This document shows positions 1 to 6,265 of a DNA stretch of 9,356 bases, one piece after another. The DNA comes from an uncultured Clostridia bacterium (lineage in GTDB: Bacteria; Bacillota; Clostridia; TANB77; CAG-508). Made by a program: the position numbers and the translations under genes. Numbering within the stretch: position 1 is the first letter of the stretch; every line of letters begins with the position of its first letter. Location: contig CANRFE010000045.1 in NCBI GenBank assembly GCA_947629805.1, positions 1 to 9,356 of the forward strand. The letters are read 5' to 3'. The notes beneath the pieces were generated by a model. The model saw only the letters and a list, made by a program, of their open reading frames with translations, had not been told where the DNA came from and searched no databases.

Positions 1-1225
1 CTAGTGGTGCTACTTCTTGTTGTACCATATCCATTTTATTTTCTTCTTCTATTTTTCCAATTTCTAATAAACGATGTAAAGTTTTTGCCTCTTTTTTTGT
101 CGTTTCTGTCATACGTTTGGCAGCTCTTCCTGTTGGAGCACAAAGCACTACTTTCTTTTCTTTTAGCTCGTATAAATCAATAACTGTTTTAATAATAGTA
201 GTTTTTCCTGTACCTGGTCCCCCTGTAATAATACATACATTATTTTCATTAATGGCATCAAGGGCTTCTAATTGCTTTTCCGATAAAGTAATTTCGGAAT
301 GTTTTTCTATTTTCTTTAATTCTTTTTGCATATTTTCGATTTTTTTGCTATTTTGAGAGGCCTGTAATAAATGAATTTTTTCTGCAATGTTTTTTTCTGC
401 TTCGTAAAAAGGAGTAAGATATATCCATGTATTTTCTTCTACCAATTCCTTTTTAACTTTTAACTCTATTACATTTTCTTCTATTTCTTCTTGTGTTACA
501 CCAAGTAAATCTTTACAATAAGTTAGTAAATTTTCTTTTTGTACTTTGCAATGTCCATTTATAGTAGTATTTAACATAGCATACTTAATTCCACTTTTAA
601 TTCTTTTTTCATAATTGAAAGCAATTCCAATTTCCATTGCCATTTTATCTATTTTCTTAAAGTCTACATTATTGGCTACGTCGATTAACAAATAAGGGTT
701 GGCTTCAATTTCTTCTATTGCATTTACGCCCAATTTTTTATACACATTTTTTGCATTTTGTACCCCAATTCCAAACTTTTCTAAATAGCCAACAATTTGC
801 CATAATTCCCAGTTTTCCATAAAATCTTCGGAAATACTAGTCGCCTTTTCTTCTGTAATTCCTTTTATTTGCGTTAAACGCTTTGGTTCTAATTTTAAGA
901 CATGCAAAGTTTCTTCCCCAAAAGTAGAAACAATTTTTTTCGCCGTTGCTGGTCCTACTCCCTTAATAGTGCCATTTGCCAAATAGCGTTCTAAAGAGTC
1001 CAAAGTTTGGGGCATCGTTTTCTCAAATGTTTCTACCTTAAATTGTTCCCCATAGTCTTGGTGCGTTACTATTTTTCCCACTAATTTTAAGGTATCTCCA
1101 CTATGAATAAAAGGAAGATATCCAACAATGGTAATATCTCCTTCTTCCGTTTCGAATTCTGCTACTGTATAACTATTGATTTCATTTTGATAAATAATGT
1201 CTTTCACTTCTCCTGTAATTTCCAA
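1..1225 (-). CDS. recD2: RecD2-type ATP-dependent 5'-3' DNA helicase, N-terminal 408 residues (3' end outside window)
   Basis: This is a superfamily 1B DNA helicase of the RecD2/YrrC type, which acts in the cytoplasm in DNA repair and replication-fork maintenance without RecBC partners. The reading frame is open from a TTG at 1225 to the left edge, so the C-terminal helicase half is missing from the window. Residues 1-70 form the OB-like N-terminal domain (MEITGEVKDIIYQNE). Residues 82-130 hold tandem helix-hairpin-helix segments (IKGVGPATAKKI, then IKGITEEKA). Walker A is GGPGTGKTT at 335-343, followed by the helicase Ia-like APTGRAAKRM at 363-372 and TLHRLLE at 382-388. The long N-terminal extension ahead of Walker A separates it from RecBCD-type RecD. 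The TTG start is chosen because AAGAGG lies 9 bases upstream and the residues after it match the usual RecD2 N-terminus. A terminator for the upstream gene lies just ahead, and I could not find a convincing promoter. Confidence 0.95.
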   Translation of the reverse strand, partial: MEITGEVKDIIYQNEINSYTVAEFETEEGDITIVGYLPFIHSGDTLKLVGKIVTHQDYGEQFKVETFEKTMPQTLDSLERYLANGTIKGVGPATAKKIVSTFGEETLHVLKLEPKRLTQIKGITEEKATSISEDFMENWELWQIVGYLEKFGIGVQNAKNVYKKLGVNAIEEIEANPYLLIDVANNVDFKKIDKMAMEIGIAFNYEKRIKSGIKYAMLNTTINGHCKVQKENLLTYCKDLLGVTQEEIEENVIELKVKKELVEENTWIYLTPFYEAEKNIAEKIHLLQASQNSKKIENMQKELKKIEKHSEITLSEKQLEALDAINENNVCIITGGPGTGKTTIIKTVIDLYELKEKKVVLCAPTGRAAKRMTETTKKEAKTLHRLLEIGKIEEENKMDMVQQEVAPL

Positions 1226-1234
1226 ATAAAAGAG

Positions 1235-1240
1235 CCTCTT
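1235..1240 (-). promoter_or_regulatory. Ribosome binding site deciding the TTG start of recD2
   Basis: AAGAGG on the minus strand sits 9 bases before the TTG at 1225 and supports this non-ATG start. The site lies inside a 15-base palindrome (1228-1242: two 7-base arms around one central base), which could weakly hide it in the mRNA. Confidence 0.6.
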
Positions 1241-1267
1241 TTCTATTTTGTTTTGTTTTATTCTATC

Positions 1268-1298
1268 AAAAAAGAAAGGCTTTTTCAACCTTTCTTTT
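1268..1298 (-). terminator. Rho-independent terminator after the GT-A-like gene
   Basis: On the minus strand the 10-base arm AAAAGAAAGG (1298-1289) pairs perfectly with CCTTTCTTTT (1279-1270) across a 9-base loop. It is followed by two more T before GA. The 5' arm begins within the TAA stop codon (1299-1297) of the upstream gene. Only three G-C pairs are present, so efficiency is uncertain and some read-through into recD2 is plausible. Confidence 0.7.
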
Positions 1299-1650
1299 AT
1301 GTATTTTTTATGCTTTCTATTAACTCTTTGCATTCTCTCCAATTCATTACTTTTATTTCTTCATGTTCTTTTTGTAAGTTCTTTATAATAGTCAGTGTTT
1401 TATCTTGCGAATCTAAATCGGTTATGATGATATTTTGCATAGTTTCTTCTTTGCCATAAAGAATGCGAAATAAAAAAGAACGTAAAAAACCTTCTATTTT
1501 ATTTTCTTGATTTTTGATGGCAACAATAACATAAATTCCGTCAGATTGTAAATTCGTATAAGTAAAAATATTTACAACCGTTTTCATAATTTCGAATAAG
1601 CCATAGAAAGCTAATGTCCAAAGAATGGTATTTCCTATAAAATTCCCCAT
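1297..1650 (-). CDS. Small membrane-anchored protein resembling the N-terminal part of a GT-A (family 2) glycosyltransferase
   Basis: This is a 117-residue protein of unproven function. Residues 6-30 form one hydrophobic membrane segment. Residues 38-60 (GIYVIVAIKNQENKIEGFLR) look like the first strand and helix of a family 2 glycosyltransferase, and 74-92 (NIIITDLDSQDKT) aligns in register with the family's DDGSTDGT nucleotide-sugar loop, keeping D78, S81, D83 and T85. The protein stops where the rest of a GT-A domain, including the DxD and catalytic base region, should follow. It may therefore be a degenerate or non-catalytic relative. The start at 1650 is preferred over the longer open frame from 1683 because AGGAGG lies 9 bases before it and the hydrophobic segment follows directly. 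It is probably co-transcribed with the DUF4362 gene (34-base gap) and closed by the terminator at 1268-1298. The fold similarity is my own motif reading, not a search result. Confidence 0.75.
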   Translation of the reverse strand: MGNFIGNTILWTLAFYGLFEIMKTVVNIFTYTNLQSDGIYVIVAIKNQENKIEGFLRSFLFRILYGKEETMQNIIITDLDSQDKTLTIIKNLQKEHEEIKVMNWRECKELIESIKNT

Positions 1651-1659
1651 AGTCTCATA

Positions 1660-1665
1660 CCTCCT
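1660..1665 (-). promoter_or_regulatory. Ribosome binding site fixing the start at 1650
   Basis: A perfect AGGAGG lies 9 bases before the ATG at 1650. The longer reading frame beginning at 1683 would bury this site inside the coding region and has no comparable ribosome site of its own, so the shorter protein is preferred. Confidence 0.75.
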
Positions 1666-1684
1666 ATGACATATCGTATGCATT

Positions 1685-2362
1685 TTATTCTTCTTTTGCT
1701 ACAAATTTAGAAGGATAACTACATATTGGAATATCTTGGTATGTTTTTGCATCGGAAACATAACTCACTTCTGCACATAATCTTAAAGAAATTTCTATTC
1801 TATCTTGTTGTATTTCTTTAGTAATAGTATAAATTTCTCCTGGTATGTCCGCATTTGTTACAATTTTTCTATCTTCTTCTGCAGCAAATTTATCTCTTGT
1901 AAAGTCTTTCTTCACTTCATAATTCGTTCTTGGCACTTCTTTTCCACTGAAAAGATATGTTTCTTTTTGTATTTGATAACTTAGCTCTGTTATAATAGGG
2001 TCTCCCTCTACGGTATATTGCATTATTCTTATTTTGTTTGCAATACGGTTTGGTGCTTCTATTTTCGTATTTTCTATAAATTGTTCCATCTTTTCTACAT
2101 TATATAAGCCCTGATATGTAATGACAAAACATCCATCTTGTATTGCTTGCTCCATAGAATATTCTTGTGGTAACTCTTCTAAAGCTTGTTCTGGTATATT
2201 TTCTTTGTTTTCTGTAGGCTCTTGTAAGTTTTGCTGATCTTTTTTCCACATATTTTGTTGTTCTTTCTTTTCGCTTTCCAAATGGATAAAACAAAAAGTT
2301 GTGAGAAAAACCAACAAAATAATTCCTATGCTAAGGATGATTTTTCCTTTTTCTTTCTTCAT
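1685..2362 (-). CDS. Membrane-anchored DUF4362 family protein
   Basis: The function is unknown. This 225-residue protein has a basic start (MKKEKGK), one membrane segment at about 8-27, and a charged Q/E/K-rich linker at 30-67. The extracytoplasmic domain runs from about 68 to 200. That domain carries the pattern I associate with DUF4362: YSMEQAIQDGCFVI at 68-81, YNVEKMEQFIEN at 87-98, and the core IRIMQYTVEGDPIITEL at 111-127, then a DFTRDKF segment at 153-159. The cysteine at 24 lies inside the hydrophobic stretch without a proper lipobox, so it is more likely a membrane anchor than a lipoprotein. GGAGGAG ahead of the ATG supports the start. It is followed after 34 bases by the GT-A-like gene, suggesting a two-gene unit acting at the cell surface. 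No good promoter is visible between it and the upstream terminator, so expression may depend on read-through or on a non-sigma-A promoter. Confidence 0.85.
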   Translation of the reverse strand: MKKEKGKIILSIGIILLVFLTTFCFIHLESEKKEQQNMWKKDQQNLQEPTENKENIPEQALEELPQEYSMEQAIQDGCFVITYQGLYNVEKMEQFIENTKIEAPNRIANKIRIMQYTVEGDPIITELSYQIQKETYLFSGKEVPRTNYEVKKDFTRDKFAAEEDRKIVTNADIPGEIYTITKEIQQDRIEISLRLCAEVSYVSDAKTYQDIPICSYPSKFVAKEE

Positions 2363-2425
2363 TTTTCTCCTCCTTTTCTTTCTATTCTTTAGATGTATTT
2401 TTCTCTTACTTTGTTGGTTTTTGAC

Positions 2426-2466
2426 AAAATAAAAAATCTCTTAAAAATTAAGAGATTTTTTATTTT
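2426..2466 (-). terminator. Strong palindromic terminator after the alcohol dehydrogenase gene
   Basis: A 19-base-pair perfect stem (2448-2466 with 2426-2444) encloses a 3-base loop, centred on the minus-strand core AATCTCTTAA / TTAAGAGATT and flanked by A and T runs. It begins immediately after the TAA stop codon at 2469-2467. Only two G-C pairs are present, but the length and T-run make it a convincing terminator. The structure is nearly symmetrical and could act in both directions. Confidence 0.88.
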
Positions 2467-3621
2467 TTACATTGCTTTTCGATATAATTCTATAAATTCT
2501 TCTTTGCTTACTTCTCTTGGATTTCCTGGCTTGCATGGATCTTGCATTGCCTTTTCCGCAAGCATTTCAAAATCTTCTTCTTTTGCTCCATAGTCTTTAA
2601 TTGTTTGTGTAATGCCTACTGTTTTACTAAGTTCTGATAACATCCATACGAAAGTATTAATTACATCTTGGTCATTTAAATGTTCTGCATCTGGTCTTCC
2701 AATATGTATTAAAATTTCTCTAAATCTATCTGCACAAACTTCTCCATTAAATCGCATAACCGTTGGTAATAACATAGCATTTGCTATTCCATGTGGTGTG
2801 TCATATACAGCTCCTAATTGATGTGCCATAGAATGTACAATTCCAAGTCCTACATTAGAAAAGCCCATTCCTGCAATATATTGTGCCATTCCCATTTTCT
2901 CTATTGCCTCTTCCTTTTTTTCGTTTACAGCTGCTGGTAAATATTGAAATATCATTTGAATAGCCTTCATGTGGAACATGTCAGACATTTCGTTATGTGC
3001 TTTGGTAATATACCCTTCTACTGCATGGGTTAAAGCATCCATTCCTGTTGCTGCTGCTAAACTTTTTGGCATAGAAGCCATTAATTCAGAATCTACAATT
3101 GATAAAATTGGAATATCATTTGGATCTACACATACCATTTTTATTTTTGCATCTTCATCCGTTATTACATAGTTAATTGTAACCTCTGCTGCTGTTCCTG
3201 CTGTTGTTGGAAGTGCAATTACTGGCATTCCTTTATTTAGTGTATTAGATACCCCATTTAATGATTTTACATCTGCTCTATCTGGGTTGGTCATAACAAT
3301 AGAAATTCCTTTTGCTGTATCTATACTAGAACCTCCGCCTACTGCAACGATGACATCTGCTTTTGCTAATTTACAAGCTTTTACACCATCTGTTACATTT
3401 TTAATAGTTGGATTTGGCTTTATTTTAGAATATAGTTTATATTTTATTTTCGCTTTTTTCAAAATTTCCTCAATTTTTGCAGTTACTCCTGCTTCTACAA
3501 GTGCCTCATCGCTTACTAATAATACTTTTGTAAATCCTCTCTTTTGAATTTCTCCTACAAGCTCTTCTCTTGCTCCTTTTCCAAAATAAGATGTTTCGTT
3601 TAAAACAAATTTTTCTGCCAT
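2467..3621 (-). CDS. fucO: Iron-containing (group III) alcohol dehydrogenase, lactaldehyde reductase-like
   Basis: This cytoplasmic NAD(H)-dependent, Fe(II)-dependent oxidoreductase most resembles FucO, which reduces lactaldehyde to 1,2-propanediol. Related enzymes act on other short alcohols and aldehydes. The 384-residue length is normal for the family. The dinucleotide-binding GGGSSID is at 95-101 and the substrate/cofactor strand PTTAGTAAEVT at 138-148. The four expected metal ligands are present as D195 and H199 (GMDALTHAVEGY), H263 (GIVHSMAH) and H277 (TPHG). The GNPRE motif near the C-terminus is also FucO-like. AAAGGAGG lies 8 bases before the ATG, and a sigma-A type promoter (3661-3689) and its own terminator make it a single-gene unit. 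No fucose or rhamnose catabolic genes are nearby, so the true substrate is uncertain and a general fermentative role is possible. The family is certain; the fucO name is less so. Confidence 0.93.
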   Translation of the reverse strand: MAEKFVLNETSYFGKGAREELVGEIQKRGFTKVLLVSDEALVEAGVTAKIEEILKKAKIKYKLYSKIKPNPTIKNVTDGVKACKLAKADVIVAVGGGSSIDTAKGISIVMTNPDRADVKSLNGVSNTLNKGMPVIALPTTAGTAAEVTINYVITDEDAKIKMVCVDPNDIPILSIVDSELMASMPKSLAAATGMDALTHAVEGYITKAHNEMSDMFHMKAIQMIFQYLPAAVNEKKEEAIEKMGMAQYIAGMGFSNVGLGIVHSMAHQLGAVYDTPHGIANAMLLPTVMRFNGEVCADRFREILIHIGRPDAEHLNDQDVINTFVWMLSELSKTVGITQTIKDYGAKEEDFEMLAEKAMQDPCKPGNPREVSKEEFIELYRKAM

Positions 3622-3660
3622 TTTTATTTCCTCCTTTGTAACCTTTCTCTTTTTTTGTTT

Positions 3661-3689
3661 AGTATATCACGAATGTATTTTTTTGACAA
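3661..3689 (-). promoter_or_regulatory. Sigma-A type promoter of the alcohol dehydrogenase gene
   Basis: The minus strand carries a -35 box TTGTCA (3689-3684), a spacer of exactly 17 bases and a -10 box TATACT (3666-3661). Predicted transcription start is near 3654, giving a leader of about 33 bases that includes AAAGGAGG. The promoter begins about 19 bases after the stop of the upstream tcdA gene. Confidence 0.85.
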
Positions 3690-3707
3690 TTCTTTTTGTA
3701 AAAATTT

Positions 3708-4412
3708 TTAGCACTCTATTATATCTTTTATTACCTCTCCTGCTATCATAAGACCTGCTACAGAAGGTACAAAAGAAATACTTCCCGGAACTTGCCTTTC
3801 TTTTTTATGAGAAGCACTTTGTTGTAATGGTTTTGGCTCTTCCTTTGAATAAATTACTTTCAAACTTTCTACTCCTCTTGCCTTTAATTCTTTTCGCATT
3901 ACTTTGGCAAGTGGACATACACTCGTTTTGTATAAATCGGTTATTTCAAATTTAGTTGGGTCTAACTTATTTCCTGTTCCCATACTAGAAATAATAGGAA
4001 TATGCAATTTTTTTGCTCTTATTACTAATTCTATTTTTGCCGTTACAGTATCCACAGCATCTACTATATAGTCTATACCTTCCTCTATGATTCCTTTACT
4101 TTCTGGCATAAAAAATTCTTGGTGTATTTCTACTTGTGCTTTTGGGTTAATTTCTAGTATTCTTTCTTTCGCTACTTCTACTTTCTTTCTTCCTATTGTC
4201 TTAGTAGTTGCTAAAATTTGCCTATTTAGGTTTGTTTTCTCTATTTTGTCATGGTCTACCAAAAGAAAATTTTGTACACCCGCTCGTACCAAACCTTCTA
4301 ATACGAAAGAGCCCACTCCTCCTAAACCAAAAATTGCTACTTTTGCTTGTTGTAATTTTTCTATTTTCTCTTTTCCAATTAATAATTCCGTTCTTGCAAA
4401 TTGACTTTCCAT
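3708..4412 (-). CDS. tcdA: tRNA threonylcarbamoyladenosine dehydratase (ThiF/HesA/E1-like family)
   Basis: This protein belongs to the ubiquitin-activating E1-like family. The TcdA/CsdL branch uses ATP to dehydrate t6A37 of tRNA into the cyclic form ct6A in the cytoplasm. At 234 residues it is slightly shorter than the E. coli protein. The nucleotide-binding GLGGVGS is at 29-35, followed by the LVDHDKIEKTNLNRQ segment at 51-65, DAVDTVTAK at 118-126 and SMGTGNK at 143-149. A crossover-loop CPLAKVMRKELK starts at C166. The C-terminal GSISFVPSVAGLMIAGEVI (210-228) is typical of TcdA. The ATG at 4412 is chosen because AGGAG lies 7 bases before it; an upstream in-frame TTG at 4433 would place that site inside the coding region. 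The gene follows the DUF362 gene by 35 bases and is the likely last gene of the run starting at 8854. No clear terminator follows, so read-through into the alcohol dehydrogenase gene is possible. Confidence 0.9.
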   Translation of the reverse strand: MESQFARTELLIGKEKIEKLQQAKVAIFGLGGVGSFVLEGLVRAGVQNFLLVDHDKIEKTNLNRQILATTKTIGRKKVEVAKERILEINPKAQVEIHQEFFMPESKGIIEEGIDYIVDAVDTVTAKIELVIRAKKLHIPIISSMGTGNKLDPTKFEITDLYKTSVCPLAKVMRKELKARGVESLKVIYSKEEPKPLQQSASHKKERQVPGSISFVPSVAGLMIAGEVIKDIIEC

Positions 4413-4419
4413 TTTTGTT

Positions 4420-4424
4420 CTCCT
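4420..4424 (-). promoter_or_regulatory. Ribosome binding site fixing the tcdA start at 4412
   Basis: AGGAG is 7 bases before the ATG at 4412. It lies downstream of the alternative TTG at 4433, so the shorter protein is preferred. Confidence 0.7.
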
Positions 4425-4447
4425 ATTATACAAAATGGGGGTTCTTT

Positions 4448-5326
4448 TTATATTTGTATGAATTCATAATGGGTTGTACCAATTCCTAATTTCTCCGCAT
4501 GTTCTATCGTATGCACTCCATGTTTTTCCTCAATTCTATGAATTAACCTTTGCTTTCCTTCGTCTTCTGCCTCATAAATTAAGTCCAAACTTGCCTTATC
4601 CACTGCTACTGGATCTATAGAAGCTGTAATTCCAATGTCTTTCATGCAAGGTGCTTCTGGGTTACTATCGCAATCGCAATCAATAGAAAGATTATTAAGA
4701 ACATTAATATAAACAAGATTTCCCTTCATATAGTTTATAACAGACTCGTCTGCTTCTGCCATAGACTCTAAGAAATGATCCTGTTGTGGTAAATTTGCCC
4801 ATAGTTCTTCTGGATTTCTTGTTTTTCCAGCTGTATGAATCCATGCTTTTCCCTTAGAAGAGCTTACCCCTATAGACATATTTTTTAAGGCTCCTCCAAA
4901 GCCACCCATTGCATGTCCTTTAAAATGGGATAACATTAACATAGAATCATAATTTGCTAAGTGAGTTCCTACATAATTTTCTTTTAAATGAGAACCATTT
5001 TTAACAGGAATTGGCATATCTCCTTCTTCGTCCATAATATCCACCTTTGCAATATCTAAGAAACCATGTTCTTTAATGGCTTTCCAATGTTCTTCTGTTG
5101 TATTTCTCCTTCCTGCATAGGCTGTGTTACATTCTACAATAGTTCCATGTAATTTTTGTACTAAATCTTGAATTAATTTAGGATTTAAGAAATTGTGGCC
5201 TCCTGGCTCTCCTGTTGATATCTTCACTGCCACTTTTCCCGTTAATTCTTTTCCTACTGCTTCGTAAATTTTAATAAGGCTATTGCTTGTAATTTCCTTT
5301 GTAAAATACACTTTTGCTTTTTCCAT
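4448..5326 (-). CDS. DUF362 domain-containing protein
   Basis: The biochemical role of this widespread anaerobe family is not established. Many members carry or accompany iron-sulfur domains. The 292-residue protein is essentially one DUF362 domain with no added ferredoxin module, signal peptide or membrane segment. The family hallmarks are KISTGEPGGHNFLNP (35-49), ECNTAYAGRRNTTEEH (65-80), the glycine-rich HFKGHAMGGFGGALKNM (134-150) and NLSIDCDCDSNPEAPCMKDIG (212-232). C217, C219 and C227, with C66, are candidates for binding a metal or cluster. ASIDPVAVDKASLDLI (235-250) is also characteristic. AGGAAGG lies 7 bases before the ATG. It is 44 bases after the SDR gene and 35 bases before tcdA, with no terminator between, so co-transcription is likely. 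It may exchange electrons with or act near the SDR, but that is inference from position only. Confidence 0.9.
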   Translation of the reverse strand: MEKAKVYFTKEITSNSLIKIYEAVGKELTGKVAVKISTGEPGGHNFLNPKLIQDLVQKLHGTIVECNTAYAGRRNTTEEHWKAIKEHGFLDIAKVDIMDEEGDMPIPVKNGSHLKENYVGTHLANYDSMLMLSHFKGHAMGGFGGALKNMSIGVSSSKGKAWIHTAGKTRNPEELWANLPQQDHFLESMAEADESVINYMKGNLVYINVLNNLSIDCDCDSNPEAPCMKDIGITASIDPVAVDKASLDLIYEAEDEGKQRLIHRIEEKHGVHTIEHAEKLGIGTTHYEFIQI

Positions 5327-5370
5327 CTTTTTTCCTTCCTTTCTTTTTCTTTATTTTTTCATAAATTTCT

Positions 5371-6195
5371 TTATTTATTTAACAATTTTACACTTTCTCC
5401 AAAAAAGTCTCTTTTATGAAAAGTAGAACTCATAAACCTCCACGCTGCTTTTCTATTGGTTAGCCATTCAATTTTTGCATTGTTTTTCTTATTTTTTATC
5501 ATTCCTTCTACTAAAAATTTTGCTACTACATCTGGATAATCTCCTAAAATATTATAGACCTTTTTGGTTTTTTCCGACAAGTTAATTTTTTCTTTATCTC
5601 CTAAGGCGTTACTAATAAAATCTGTTATCATAATACCTGGGCTCAATTTTCCGACAATTACTTCCGTATTCCTTTGCTCACTTTCTTTTGCCAATGCTTC
5701 TGTAAAATAGGTAATGGCTCTTTTGCTTGTGCCATAAATAGAAAGTCCTAACATTTTAGCATCGTTACTGCCATAGCCCTCAATATTATAAATAGCCCCA
5801 TGATGATTTTTTTCCATCTCTTGCATAATTAGTTTTGAGCCCATAATAGCACCTTTTAAGTCTACATTTAAGACAAAATTAATTTCCTCTTCGGTTAATT
5901 CCCATATTGCTTTTTCTGGTTGATTGACTCCTGCATTATTAATCCATATATCAATCCTTTCAAATTGATTCTTGGCAAATGCAATTAAATTTGTAATTTC
6001 TTCTGTATTGGTTACATTGCAAATACAACTTTCTACTTTGGAAGCACTTTGGATTGCCTCTAATTCTTGTTTGGCTTTTTCTAATTGTTCTTTTCTAATA
6101 TCGCTAATTACTACATTATAATCTTGTGCTTTAAAAAGTTTTGCCATTTCAAAGCCAAGTCCTCTAGCACTTCCTGTAATTACTACTGTTTTCAT
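5371..6195 (-). CDS. Short-chain dehydrogenase/reductase (SDR) with NYC1/NOL-like active-site strand
   Basis: This is a cytoplasmic NAD(P)-dependent oxidoreductase with a Rossmann fold; the substrate is unknown. Over 274 residues it has TGSARGLG (7-14), an acidic D32 after the second strand (favouring NAD over NADP), NNAG at 86-89, the catalytic YGTSK (Y154, K158) and SPG at 185-187. The strand that normally reads NxSS and carries the catalytic serine instead reads IYNIEGYGS (135-143), so the serine position is replaced and the nearest serine is S143. The same NMDGxGS arrangement is, from memory, found in the chlorophyll b reductase (NYC1/NOL) branch of SDRs. The C-terminal tail (about 200-274) is basic and aromatic-rich. 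The ribosome site is a modest GGGGA. It follows the ABC transporter by 70 bases and precedes DUF362 by 44 bases, probably within one transcript. Family assignment is sure; substrate is not. Confidence 0.9.
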   Translation of the reverse strand: MKTVVITGSARGLGFEMAKLFKAQDYNVVISDIRKEQLEKAKQELEAIQSASKVESCICNVTNTEEITNLIAFAKNQFERIDIWINNAGVNQPEKAIWELTEEEINFVLNVDLKGAIMGSKLIMQEMEKNHHGAIYNIEGYGSNDAKMLGLSIYGTSKRAITYFTEALAKESEQRNTEVIVGKLSPGIMITDFISNALGDKEKINLSEKTKKVYNILGDYPDVVAKFLVEGMIKNKKNNAKIEWLTNRKAAWRFMSSTFHKRDFFGESVKLLNK

Positions 6196-6265
6196 TTGTT
6201 TTTCCCCACTTTCTTTTATTTAGTCCTATCTTATCATAAAAAGTAAATAAAAACTAGTCTTTTTT

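Noticed and set aside
117..356. Plus-strand open frames opposite recD2 and other minus-strand genes (for example 117-356, 3287-3547, 4087-4404, 8115-8435).
   Set aside because: They are antisense shadows of well-supported genes, show no protein motifs, and lack good ribosome sites.
2100..2294. A minus-strand 64-codon frame inside the DUF4362 gene.
   Set aside because: It lies entirely in another frame of a gene whose own frame carries recognisable family motifs, and its composition looks random.
2391..2427. TTGTCA at 2427-2422 as the -35 box of the DUF4362 gene.
   Set aside because: No acceptable -10 box occurs at 16-19 bases, and the hexamer partly overlaps the alcohol dehydrogenase terminator.
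3691..3710. TAAAAATTTTTA after the tcdA stop as a terminator.
   Set aside because: It is an all A-T palindrome without a stable stem or loop and with no proper T-run after it.
4413..4448. A TATAAT sequence on the minus strand between the DUF362 and tcdA genes, as a possible tcdA promoter.
   Set aside because: No -35 match lies at 16-18 bases, and transcription would start inside the ribosome site. It is more likely a chance AT run.
6196..6265. Possible terminator or promoter in the gap between the ABC transporter and SDR genes.
   Set aside because: The ACTAGT palindrome has no loop, the longer TTTTATTTA/TAAATAAAA pairing is all A-T with a loop of over 20 bases, and the -10-like TAAGAT/TATGAT lack a good -35 partner.
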